Below are positions 56,110 through 64,000 of a stretch of DNA of 64,000 bases, one piece after another (within the stretch, counting starts at the first letter, position 1; each line of letters opens with the position of its first letter). The notes beneath the pieces were generated by a model. It was not told where the DNA came from. It did no database searches and saw only the letters and a program-made list of their open reading frames with translations. The stretch spans positions 1 to 64,000 of the forward strand of contig CAZEDX010000013.1 in the NCBI GenBank assembly GCA_964511015.1, in the 5' to 3' direction. The DNA comes from FEN-1099 sp964511015 (GTDB lineage Bacteria > Lernaellota > Lernaellaia > Lernaellales > Lernaellaceae). The position numbers and the translations under genes were made by a program.

Positions 56110-56471
56110 AAAAAGCGATTGTCATTTGGGCGTTCCTTTTCTTGATTCTGGTTTTGTTGACCGCGGAAGCGATTAATTCGAACCGGACGGAATTGTCGCG
56201 GGCATTTACCTTGAAGCTGAACCTGCCGTTCGGCTACGCGTATGAAACGATCTATGCGCCGAATGTCGCCGAGTACTTCGGCATGTGTATTTTGCTGGGT
56301 GGATTCGTGGTGATGATTCTGTCGATGGGTACAGTCCTCCACGCGCACCGGGAAGCCAAACGCGCGCGCCGGGGACTCGAAGAGGCGCAGGCGGAATTGC
56401 GCCGGCTGCGCGGCACGGCGGAAAACGACGAGGTCTATCAAACCTCTTTCAGCGGCGGCAAGTCCGACTGA
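56106..56471 (+). CDS. LapA-like two-helix membrane protein
   Basis: The 121-residue protein has two membrane segments (residues ~4-22 and ~58-78) and a C-terminal charged coiled coil (~80-110, HREAKRARRGLEEAQAELRR). This is the LapA/DUF1049 architecture that in E. coli helps control LPS synthesis with LapB. The LapA gene near ihfB in proteobacteria is consistent, but the sequence match is only architectural. The start overlaps the HIT gene stop. Confidence 0.65.
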   Translation: MKKAIVIWAFLFLILVLLTAEAINSNRTELSRAFTLKLNLPFGYAYETIYAPNVAEYFGMCILLGGFVVMILSMGTVLHAHREAKRARRGLEEAQAELRRLRGTAENDEVYQTSFSGGKSD

Positions 56472-56508
56472 TTCCCGCCCGGCCGATCCACCAAAGAAAG
56501 GGCTCTTC

Positions 56509-57528
56509 TTGCGTCGCGGGATCGTATCTTGTCTGTTGATTGCTCTGTTCGCTGCGGTGGTGGCGAGTGCGGGCGAGGCAGAAGATACAGAGAAGATCCT
56601 TGCCGCCTATGCCGCGGGGAACGTAGAGGTAGCCGATGCCGCGCTGAATGCCTTTCTAACCGCGTATCCGAATTCGCCGCGCAAGTGTGACCTGTTGCTC
56701 GCCGGCGGGCGCGCACCGCAGCCTTTGTTTGAAGCAATCCGGCGTTTACGACGTATGATGGATACCTGCAGCGGCCAGCCTGCCGTAGCTCCGGCGCTGG
56801 CCGAAATGGCCCGGCTGAGCCACCTATCCGGTCAGGATCTGGCGGCGCGGGGTGCTTGCTGCGACTTCCTGACCCAGTTCCCCGATCACGAATTGGCGCC
56901 GCAGGTCTTGCTGTTGCAAGGAGCGCTCGAGATGAGCTACCAGGGTGGACGCCTGGCCGGAACCAGTTTCGCCCAGTTTTTGGAAAAGTACCCTGACGAC
57001 CCGCAACGGGTGTTGGCTCTGGTCGGATTGGCCGACGCGAAGGTCAAACGCGGCGATTGGAGCGGCGCGCATCAAGCGTACCTGCAAGCATTGCAGGCCG
57101 GACCCGATGCCCTGGACATGCCGAAGGTACTATTCTACCTAGGCCACTCGGCCGAGATGATGGGGGACCAAGGCCGGGCGCGCCATTTCTACCAGGAACT
57201 TCTCCGGCTATATCCCAACACCGCCTATGCGGCCCGTGCGCGCGACCGCCTCGACACAGTGCTGACCGTCGGCAGCCGGCGCATGCAACCACCGGAAGTC
57301 GTCGAGATGCGGTATACCGTTTTTGCCGGCCGCTATGCGACGTTGGCGGAAGCTGAGAAAGCCGCGCAACGTTTCGCGGAAGCAGGTCACAAAACACGCT
57401 GCTATTTACGCTCCGGGTCTTGCGAGTTGTTGGTGGGGGTCTTTGAAACCGAAACCGACGCGCGTCTGTTCGCCGAGGAACTCTCGCGTCGCTACGGCAT
57501 CTCCGCTCAGGCAGTCCCGATGCCTTGA
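56509..57528 (+). CDS. Secreted TPR protein with C-terminal SPOR domain
   Basis: The 339-residue protein has a signal peptide (~1-22, ending ASAG) and helical repeats through ~255 (LYPNTAYAARARDRLD and PNSPRKCDLLLAG are BamD/YbgF-like). A SPOR domain follows (~268-339, RYTVFAGRYATLAEAEKAAQ, CELLVGVFETETDARLFAEE). SPOR domains bind denuded glycan at division sites, so a periplasmic septal role is likely. The start is TTG 56509, supported by AAAGAAAGGG upstream; no ATG fits. Confidence 0.8.
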   Translation: MRRGIVSCLLIALFAAVVASAGEAEDTEKILAAYAAGNVEVADAALNAFLTAYPNSPRKCDLLLAGGRAPQPLFEAIRRLRRMMDTCSGQPAVAPALAEMARLSHLSGQDLAARGACCDFLTQFPDHELAPQVLLLQGALEMSYQGGRLAGTSFAQFLEKYPDDPQRVLALVGLADAKVKRGDWSGAHQAYLQALQAGPDALDMPKVLFYLGHSAEMMGDQGRARHFYQELLRLYPNTAYAARARDRLDTVLTVGSRRMQPPEVVEMRYTVFAGRYATLAEAEKAAQRFAEAGHKTRCYLRSGSCELLVGVFETETDARLFAEELSRRYGISAQAVPMP

Positions 57529-57543
57529 CCTATTGGAGGTTTG

Positions 57544-58539
57544 ATGAGTGCGATTATCGAATGTGTACCGAACATCAGTGAAGGCCGCGAACAGGAAAAG
57601 ATCGACTTCGTTGTCGAAGCAATTCGTCGCACCGGCGTCAAGTTGCTCTCGGTAGAGCCGGAGGCGACATACAATCGAACGGTAATCACTATTGTCGGCG
57701 ATCCGGAATCCATCGTGGACGGCGCATTTGCCACCATTCGCGCCGCTTGCCAGGTCATCGACATGCGCCAGCATCAGGGAGAGCATCCACGCATGGGCGC
57801 GGCGGACGTGGTCCCGTTCGTGCCGGTGCGCGGGGTCACGATGGCCGACTGCGCGAAACTTGCCCGCAAGCTCGGCCGCCGGGTCGGCGATCAAATAGGC
57901 ATTCCGGTGTATCTCTATGGCGAAGCCGCCCGCAAACCGGAGCGGGTAAACCTGGCGGAAGTGCGTCGTGGACAGTATGAAGGACTGGCCGAGAAACTTC
58001 AGGATCACAACTGGGCGCCGGATTTCGGTCCCGCGCGCTTTGTGCCCGAGAGCGGCGCGTGCATTATTGGGGCGCGGCAATTTCTGATTGCATACAACAT
58101 CAATCTCGATACGGACAACGTGGAGATCGCAAACCAGATCGCCAAGGTCATTCGGGCTTCGGGTTACAAGCAGGGCGATACGCGGGTGCCCGGACTGTAC
58201 AAGTCGGTAAAGGCAATGGGTTTTGCATTGGAAGTGCCGGGCCGCAAACTGGCACAGGTGTCGATGAATTTGACCGATTTCACCGACACGAACATGCACG
58301 TGGTTTTTGACAAAGTCACCGAACTGGCCGGCCAATATGGCGCCAAAGTCACCGGTTCCGAAATCGTCGGACTGGTGCCACTGGCGGCAATGGTCGAGGC
58401 CGGCCGCCATTATGGCGGAGCGGATCTTGATGACTCGGCGGCCATAACGGCGGCGGTGCGCGGTCTTGGCTTGTCGGATTTGGTTCCCTTTGAACCCGAG
58501 AAAAAAGTGCTCGATCTTCTGATCGAGAGCAACCCGTGA
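57544..58539 (+). CDS. ftcD: Glutamate formimidoyltransferase
   Basis: The enzyme transfers the formimino group of N-formimino-glutamate to tetrahydrofolate. The 331-residue protein begins SAIIECVPNISEGREQEKI, with HPRMGAADVVPFVPVRGVTM, IGARQFLIAYNINL and NLTDFTDTNMHVVF, all typical of the transferase domain. The cyclodeaminase half is a separate downstream gene, whose likely start lies 8 bases past the stop. ATG 57544 follows TTGGAGG. No hut genes are visible. Confidence 0.95.
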   Translation: MSAIIECVPNISEGREQEKIDFVVEAIRRTGVKLLSVEPEATYNRTVITIVGDPESIVDGAFATIRAACQVIDMRQHQGEHPRMGAADVVPFVPVRGVTMADCAKLARKLGRRVGDQIGIPVYLYGEAARKPERVNLAEVRRGQYEGLAEKLQDHNWAPDFGPARFVPESGACIIGARQFLIAYNINLDTDNVEIANQIAKVIRASGYKQGDTRVPGLYKSVKAMGFALEVPGRKLAQVSMNLTDFTDTNMHVVFDKVTELAGQYGAKVTGSEIVGLVPLAAMVEAGRHYGGADLDDSAAITAAVRGLGLSDLVPFEPEKKVLDLLIESNP

Positions 58540-58547
58540 GGTCGACA

Positions 58548-59183
58548 ATGGAAAAGCAGTTGGTGGCGATGACCGTTACGGAGTTTGTGGATCTGCTGGC
58601 GTCGGATACCCCGGCGCCGGGGGGCGGTTCCGTGGCGGCCCTGGCCGGGGCGCAGGCCGCGGCGTTAGCTGCGATGGTCTGCCGTTTAACCATCGGCAAG
58701 AAGAAGTACGCGGCGCATGAAGCCGAAGTACAAGCGAAGCTCACGGAACTGGAATCGGCACGAACCGAGTTGCTAACTCTAGTCGATGCCGACACCGAAG
58801 CCTATCGTGCTTTTGGCGCGGCGATGGCCATGCCGAAGGACACCGACGAACAGAAGGCGGCACGAACGGCCGCCATGCGCGCGGCTTCTAAAACGGCGAC
58901 TGAGGTGCCGGCTCAAACGATGCGGGCTTCGCTGGCAGTGGCGCGGCTTGTTCGTCACCTACACCCGATCACCAACCAGAACTGCCGCTCGGACATCGGT
59001 ACCGCGCTACAGATGGCTCGCGCGGCGGTATTGGGTGCGGTGATGAACGTGCTGATCAACTTGCCCGGGACCGGCGACGACACATTTAACCAGAAATACA
59101 CCGCCGAGGCTGACGCGGCGCGCGCCGAAGTGCAGCAGATCGCGATGGAAACCGGCGACGCCATTTTTCGCGAACTGGCCTAA
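58548..59183 (+). CDS. fchA: Formimidoyltetrahydrofolate cyclodeaminase
   Basis: It converts 5-formimino-THF to 5,10-methenyl-THF and ammonia. The 211-residue helical protein has DTPAPGGGSVAALAGAQAAA, the family signature, CRLTIGKKKY, and NQNCRSDIGTALQMARAAV. ATG 58548 is preferred, with GTGAGGT as the ribosome site; a GTG at 58536 overlapping the ftcD stop is an alternative. Together with ftcD it salvages one-carbon units from histidine or purine breakdown. Confidence 0.93.
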   Translation: MEKQLVAMTVTEFVDLLASDTPAPGGGSVAALAGAQAAALAAMVCRLTIGKKKYAAHEAEVQAKLTELESARTELLTLVDADTEAYRAFGAAMAMPKDTDEQKAARTAAMRAASKTATEVPAQTMRASLAVARLVRHLHPITNQNCRSDIGTALQMARAAVLGAVMNVLINLPGTGDDTFNQKYTAEADAARAEVQQIAMETGDAIFRELA

Positions 59184-59302
59184 TTCGGGATGGATCGGGA
59201 TAGTTATCTGTGTATGTAGCCGGAAATCCTCTTTCTTTGTCCGCGCACCTTTGTTAGCATTTCGACAGATTACGACCTTTGCCTTTTGGGGAAGAACGAG
59301 AC

Positions 59303-60724
59303 ATGCCTAGGCTGCCGAATCCGGCCGAAATCCTGAGCGACCAAGAGCGGTTGTTGCCGCTAGCGGCAATCACGGTGCGGATCGGTGTGTTGGTAACCGT
59401 CTTGCTCTCGCTGATATTGCCGACCAACCCGGGTTGGCTTTTGGCCAGCCAATGGTTTTTCTGGCCTTTGGTTGCTCTGGTCTTAACAGCCTATTTGGGT
59501 GCCGGCGGCTGGTACTGGCGGGGCGGAACTCCGCCCTATCTTGGGATGATTCTGACCAGTGTCGATGTGCTGGCGGTGATGGTGTTGTTGATCTTTACCG
59601 GCGGGACGGCCAGCCCGTATATCCCCTTGTATTTCCTGGTGCTCATCGGCACGACGGTGTTTTCTTCTTTGCGGCAGACCGCAGTGGTGACGGCGGGAGG
59701 ATTTGTTCTGTTGGCCCTTACCGCTGTGATGCGCACCGGGCGGTTTACATTGCCCGTCGTCTTTGAAGGCAGCTCCACCGGACAATGGTCGATAGAAACC
59801 TGGACGTTGATGCTGGGTCTGGTGCTATGCGCCTGCCTGGCGCTGCTGGCAAATTTCCATCTGCAACGACGACTGGCTGAATACCGGCTGATCATTCGCG
59901 ACCGTGATGAACGGTTGAAGGCGGCCAACCGCGAACTCACCCAGAGCTTCTATGACTTGGAATCGCTGACCGACCGTGTGCGCGCCGATCACGAGGCGGA
60001 ACGAGAAACGCGGCAAAAACTGGTGGTCGCACAGCGGTTCGCCAAACTTGGCCAACTGGCGGCCGGTGCAATCTACGACATGACCAATCCGATCACGGCA
60101 ATCATCAATGAGAGTGAGTTCTCCCTGATCAAACAGGAAGAACGCCCGGACAAGCTGCGGGAGTCAATGCAGCGGATACTCACCAACGCCAATCGGCTTT
60201 CCAAGCTGACGGAAAACTTGCGGTTGTTCGCGCGCCAAGGTACAGAAATGATCTACGGCGCCATTGATCTGCACCTGGTGGTGAACCGCTGTGTCAACAC
60301 TTTAGACCCCGTACGCCGGCAACGATCCGCCGTGTGCAATTTGCATCTTGTGGACAAGAGCCCCAAGGTGCTGGGCGTCGAAACGCAGATGGAGCAGGTG
60401 CTGTGCAACCTGCTGTTCAACGCCTACCAAGCATTGCCGCAACCGGGTGGGCACGTCACCATACGCACGGCCATCGCGGCCAACCGGGTGCTGGTCGAAG
60501 TCGAAGACGACGGCGCGGGCATTGCGCCCGACGTGGCCGAACACATTTTCGAGCCTTTCTTCACCACGCGCAGCGACGGCGGAGCGATCGGACTCGGGCT
60601 GCACACGGCTCGTACGATCGTGGAAGAACATAACGGCAAAATTTCCGTCCGTTCCCAACTCGGCGTGGGCACGGTGTTCGTGATCGACCTGCCACTGGCG
60701 CCGACGGCCACGGGCGGAACTTGA
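59303..60724 (+). CDS. Membrane sensor histidine-kinase homologue lacking the phosphoacceptor His
   Basis: The 473-residue protein has about six membrane helices (~22-185), a coiled coil (~195-245), a HisKA-like dimerisation region and a HATPase_c domain (~350-470). The ATPase looks intact: CNLLFNAYQAL (N box), DDGAGIAP (G1), EPFFTTRSDGG (F) and GLGLHTARTIV (G2). In the H-box, AAGAIYDMTNPITAI carries Tyr258 where the family has His (usually AHEINNP). No response regulator is adjacent. It may be a pseudokinase or a sensor acting without autophosphorylation. ATG 59303 follows GGGGAAGAA. Confidence 0.85.
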   Translation: MPRLPNPAEILSDQERLLPLAAITVRIGVLVTVLLSLILPTNPGWLLASQWFFWPLVALVLTAYLGAGGWYWRGGTPPYLGMILTSVDVLAVMVLLIFTGGTASPYIPLYFLVLIGTTVFSSLRQTAVVTAGGFVLLALTAVMRTGRFTLPVVFEGSSTGQWSIETWTLMLGLVLCACLALLANFHLQRRLAEYRLIIRDRDERLKAANRELTQSFYDLESLTDRVRADHEAERETRQKLVVAQRFAKLGQLAAGAIYDMTNPITAIINESEFSLIKQEERPDKLRESMQRILTNANRLSKLTENLRLFARQGTEMIYGAIDLHLVVNRCVNTLDPVRRQRSAVCNLHLVDKSPKVLGVETQMEQVLCNLLFNAYQALPQPGGHVTIRTAIAANRVLVEVEDDGAGIAPDVAEHIFEPFFTTRSDGGAIGLGLHTARTIVEEHNGKISVRSQLGVGTVFVIDLPLAPTATGGT

Positions 60725-60752
60725 TCCGCTGCGACCCGATGACGGTGGGCAC

Positions 60753-63122
60753 ATGACAAAGTTGAAACTTACCGAAGTGCTAACGCGTCTGCGCGACGAC
60801 CGTCGTTTTACGGAAAACGTTCGAGCACTCAGAGAATTGCCGCCGCGACAGGGTGAATACCGGCCGTATCCAAATTGGGTCCATCCTCATCTGCGCGAGG
60901 TGCTGGAAAAACGGGGAATAGGGCGGCTTTACAGCCATCAGTCCGAAGCGATGGATATGGTACGGCAGGGAAAAGACGTGGTGTTGGTCACGCCAACCGC
61001 CAGTGGCAAGACGCTGTGCTACAACCTGCCAGTCTTGCAGCATATTTTAGAAGAGCCGGAAACGCGCGCGCTCTACTTATTCCCGACCAAGGCGCTGGCG
61101 CAAGATCAGATGCACGAAGTCCATGGGTTGATTGGCGAATTGGGCGCCGACATCAAGACCTTCACCTACGACGGCGACACGCCGGATGACGCACGGCAGG
61201 CCATTCGCAAGCAGGGCCACGTGGTGGTCACCAATCCGGACATGTTGCATGCGGGCATTTTGCCGCACCACACCAAGTGGCAAAAGCTGTTCACCAATCT
61301 ACGCTTTGTCGTCATTGACGAATTGCATATTTACCGGGGTGTGTTCGGCAGCCATGTAGCCAACGTGTTGCGCCGCCTGGTACGCATCTGCCGCTTTTAC
61401 AATACCAACCCCGTGTTCATCTGCTGTTCGGCCACGGTTGCCAATGCGCGCGAGCACGCGGAACGACTGGTCGAGCGGCCATTTACCCTGATCGAGCGCA
61501 GCGGCGCGCCGACGGCCGGCAAGACGTTTGTGCTTTACAATCCGCCGATTGTGAATCGCGAACTCGGTATTCGGCAGTCGGCCTTGACTCCAGCTCGCCA
61601 CACTGCGGCGACGCTGATTGAAAACAACATCCAGACCATTGTGTTCACCACCAGCCGCCTGACGGTGGAGATACTGACCAAGTATCTCAAAGACCAATTC
61701 TCGCGCCGTAAAGTGGCCCCGGGGCAATTTATTGCCGGTTACCGTGGCGGCTACCTGCCGAATCTGCGGCGGGAGATCGAACGTGGCTTGCGCGACGGCG
61801 AGGTGATGGGGGTAGTCAGCACGAACGCGCTCGAGCTTGGGATCGACATTGGCGAACTCGAGGCCTGCATCATGGTGGGCTACCCCGGTTCGATAGCCGC
61901 TACCTGGCAACAAGCCGGCCGGGCCGGGCGGCGCGCCGGCCACAGCTTGGCGATTTTGGTCGCCCGCAGCAACCCGCTCGACCAGTTTATTGTCGAGAAC
62001 CCGGACTATTTTTTCGGCCGTTCGCCGGAGCACTGTCGCATCAATCCGGACAATTTGCTGATTCTGCTCCATCACATCAAGAGCGCGGCGTTTGAATTGC
62101 CGTTTGAGCGGGGCGAAAAGTTCGGCGGGGAAGACCTCGAGCAATTGTTGGCCTACCTCGAGGAAAAGGGTGTGCTGCACCGGGTGGAGAACCGTTGGCA
62201 TTGGGCCGCCGAAAGCTATCCGGCGGACGAGGTCAGTTTGCGCACAGTGAATCCCGAAAATGTAGTGGTGGTTGATACGACCAACACGGCCGATCACCGC
62301 ATCATCGCCGAAGTGGATTGGGACAGCGCCTTCACCGCCGTGCATCAGGATGCGATCTACATGGTGGAATCGCAACAATATCACGTGGACAAGCTCGATC
62401 TCGAACGGAAGAAAGCTTACGTTCATCAGGTGGATGTCGACTATTATACCGACGCCATGACCTACACCAATGTCCGCACGATCGATGTCTTTGATACCAG
62501 TCGGCGGCCGCATGTGATTGTCGAGCACGGCGAGGTGCAGGTAGTGCGCAAGGTGATTGGGTATAAGAAAATCAAGTTCTATACCTCGGAAAATGTTGGC
62601 TATGGCGACATCACGTTGCCCGAGAAAGACCTGCACACCACCAGCTACTGGTTCACTATTCCGCAGGATCTGCTGGACCAACTTCCTTACACGCGGGCCG
62701 AATTGATCGACGGCCTGTGCGGGCTGGCGTATTGCCTGCAGCACCTGGCGGTGATGCTTTTGATGGCGGATGTGCGTGACGTCGATCGCTGTATTGGTGA
62801 CAAAAGCGGCAAGTGGTTCGTGCAACACGGTTTGGGTCAACGCAGTATCATGCCCGGACAAGTCGAAGAGGGCGCCGCGCCGGTCAACGTCGATGCCTAT
62901 GATCCGACCATTTTCATCTTCGATGCCTACCCGGGCGGCATTGGCTTCTCGGCGTTGTTGTTCGAAAAGCATGACCAACTGCTGGCCGCCGGTCAGAGCG
63001 CGATCGTTTCCTGCCCATGCGCGCATGGTTGCCCTAGTTGCGTTGGACCGACGCTCGAGGTCGGCACTCGCGCCAAGGAAGTCGCCGGCGCCATTCTGCA
63101 GTTGATTGCGGATCGGACATGA
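60753..63122 (+). CDS. mrfA: MrfA/YprA-type DEAD-box helicase with C-terminal Zn module (DUF1998)
   Basis: The Bacillus homologue, with MrfB, repairs mitomycin-type DNA lesions outside the UvrABC path. The 789-residue protein has RLYSHQSEAM (Q-like), Walker A TPTASGKTLCYN, PTKALAQDQ, DELH (motif II), CSATVANA, then helicase domain 2 with NALELGIDIGEL and QQAGRAGRRAG. The C-terminal region ends with the four-Cys cluster CPCAHGCPSC typical of MrfA. The stop overlaps the start of the exonuclease gene (ATGA). Confidence 0.9.
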   Translation: MTKLKLTEVLTRLRDDRRFTENVRALRELPPRQGEYRPYPNWVHPHLREVLEKRGIGRLYSHQSEAMDMVRQGKDVVLVTPTASGKTLCYNLPVLQHILEEPETRALYLFPTKALAQDQMHEVHGLIGELGADIKTFTYDGDTPDDARQAIRKQGHVVVTNPDMLHAGILPHHTKWQKLFTNLRFVVIDELHIYRGVFGSHVANVLRRLVRICRFYNTNPVFICCSATVANAREHAERLVERPFTLIERSGAPTAGKTFVLYNPPIVNRELGIRQSALTPARHTAATLIENNIQTIVFTTSRLTVEILTKYLKDQFSRRKVAPGQFIAGYRGGYLPNLRREIERGLRDGEVMGVVSTNALELGIDIGELEACIMVGYPGSIAATWQQAGRAGRRAGHSLAILVARSNPLDQFIVENPDYFFGRSPEHCRINPDNLLILLHHIKSAAFELPFERGEKFGGEDLEQLLAYLEEKGVLHRVENRWHWAAESYPADEVSLRTVNPENVVVVDTTNTADHRIIAEVDWDSAFTAVHQDAIYMVESQQYHVDKLDLERKKAYVHQVDVDYYTDAMTYTNVRTIDVFDTSRRPHVIVEHGEVQVVRKVIGYKKIKFYTSENVGYGDITLPEKDLHTTSYWFTIPQDLLDQLPYTRAELIDGLCGLAYCLQHLAVMLLMADVRDVDRCIGDKSGKWFVQHGLGQRSIMPGQVEEGAAPVNVDAYDPTIFIFDAYPGGIGFSALLFEKHDQLLAAGQSAIVSCPCAHGCPSCVGPTLEVGTRAKEVAGAILQLIADRT

Positions 63123-64000
63123 GCGTCCGCGACCGGCTGAAACGGCTTACGCACGAAGACAAGTCGCCGCCCGCCGCAGACGAACGCCAACAGCAGATTG
63201 ATGATTTGCGGCGACGCATAGCGCAGATTCTCGAGCGGCGGCCGGGCCAGGTGCCCATGGCGAAGTCGGAGCCGCGCCCGGCGCCATTGCAGTTGTCGAC
63301 CGTCACCAGCGGCGAAGAAGTGCCGACGCGTTTCGGTCCGATCTACGTGGCGACCGGGCTGGTGGATGCGGGGGCGTTCTACGGCCGGCGGCGCATTCGC
63401 GAGATGACCATGTTGGATATGCACGCGGCGGCTATTTTGGCCGGCGATGCGAAATTGCACGAATTCACTTTCTCCGATGCGCTGTTTCTCGACACCGAAA
63501 CCACGGGTCTCGCGGGCGGCACGGGAACGCTGGCGTTTCTGATCGGACTAGGCTGGTATGAAGACCAAGGATTTGTGACGCGCCAGTTATTCGCGCGAGA
63601 TTTCAGCGAAGAACCGGCGGCGCTGGCACTGTTGGCCGATTGGGCCGGAAAGAAGCGTTTTCTGGTCACCTTCAATGGCAAGTCCTTCGATGTCGGGTTG
63701 CTCTCCTCGCGATTTGTATTGAACCGCCAACGCGATGCACTTGGCGAAATGCCACATCTGGATCTGCTGCATCCGGCGCGTCGTCTGTTTGCCCACCGCC
63801 TGGACGACGCACGGCTTGGCACGTTGGAGGAGGAGGTGTTGGGTGTTCATCGGAAGGGTGACGTGCCCGGCAGTGAAATCCCACAGCGATACTTTGATTG
63901 GCTACGCTACCGCGACGGGCGGCTGATGGCCGACGTTCTTGAGCACAACCGCCTGGATGTCGTTTCCATGGCCATGTTGTTGGTGCATATGGCAGAGTTG
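63119..64000 (+). CDS. mrfB: MrfB/YprB-type DEDD exonuclease (3' end outside window)
   Basis: In Bacillus MrfB is a metal-dependent exonuclease working with the MrfA helicase. The 294 residues visible include a charged N-terminus (MSVRDRLKRLTHEDK), then the ribonuclease-H-like domain: exo I FLDTETTGLAGG, exo II VTFNGKSFDVGLL, and exo III EHNRLDVVSM with the DEDDh-type acidic set. The frame is open to the right edge, so the C-terminal TPR-like part of the family is not seen. The start codon overlaps the helicase stop, indicating coupled translation. Confidence 0.9.
   Translation, partial: MSVRDRLKRLTHEDKSPPAADERQQQIDDLRRRIAQILERRPGQVPMAKSEPRPAPLQLSTVTSGEEVPTRFGPIYVATGLVDAGAFYGRRRIREMTMLDMHAAAILAGDAKLHEFTFSDALFLDTETTGLAGGTGTLAFLIGLGWYEDQGFVTRQLFARDFSEEPAALALLADWAGKKRFLVTFNGKSFDVGLLSSRFVLNRQRDALGEMPHLDLLHPARRLFAHRLDDARLGTLEEEVLGVHRKGDVPGSEIPQRYFDWLRYRDGRLMADVLEHNRLDVVSMAMLLVHMAEL

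Noticed and set aside
61299..63026. 575-codon minus-strand frame opposite the helicase
   Set aside because: Antisense shadow; the plus strand carries all helicase motifs.

Overview
The window comes from an uncultured, GC-rich, diderm (Gram-negative) bacterium and looks like a scaffold from a metagenome assembly, because two runs of ten N interrupt genes (9118-9127 and 32831-32840). The evidence for an outer membrane is lptD, a beta-barrel protein ending in Phe, and several lipobox proteins. Lipoproteins with long Asp-rich linkers, a split purL/purQ, and rpsA-sppA-ihfB synteny suggest a deltaproteobacteria-like lineage. This placement is inference; no rRNA or tRNA gene was found to anchor it.

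Layout. 1-4660: 3' end of purL, purQ, a peptidoglycan-binding-like gene, and the rplM-rpsI operon with its own promoter and a UUCG-loop terminator. 4748-10030: a tightly overlapping run of an HgdC-type activator, folC and lptD, then an esterase cut by an assembly gap. 10043-15106 (minus strand): a radical SAM gene overlapping a tandem-MerR regulator, then a xylB-xylA operon. 15449-18242 (minus): rpmB, an FAD oxidoreductase and purM. 18438-28502: asnB, a corrinoid protein with a small ACT-like partner, an AI-2E type exporter, a cation-diffusion facilitator behind an attenuator-like leader, a membrane pyrophosphatase and a KimA-like permease. 28879-33329: three glycosyltransferase-type membrane genes.

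33342-41665 is the accessory envelope region. It holds a beta-barrel protein, two lipoproteins with OB-fold domains like those of the nuclease YhcR, a 5'-nucleotidase lipoprotein, a membrane protein, a secreted protein of 11-residue SFPD repeats and an SdrD-B-like secreted protein. The OB-fold proteins and nucleotidase look like the parts of a YhcR-type protein split into one operon, plausibly for extracellular nucleic acid or nucleotide scavenging.

42008-49606 holds an ADP-forming CoA ligase alpha chain, pgeF, rluD, a conserved hypothetical gene, a large Asp-linker lipoprotein with an FGE-like domain, and a small EF-hand-like protein. 49723-59183 is a housekeeping run on the plus strand: pgk-tpiA, rpsA with a structured leader, sppA, ihfB, a YfcE-type phosphodiesterase, a HIT protein, two envelope proteins and a formiminofolate pair. 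59303-64000 holds a sensor kinase whose phosphoacceptor His is replaced by Tyr, then a MrfA-MrfB type helicase/exonuclease repair pair that runs off the end.

The points most worth following up are the CDF leader (candidate metal riboswitch), the split YhcR-like operon, the His-less kinase beside MrfAB, the SFPD repeat protein, and the rpsA leader.
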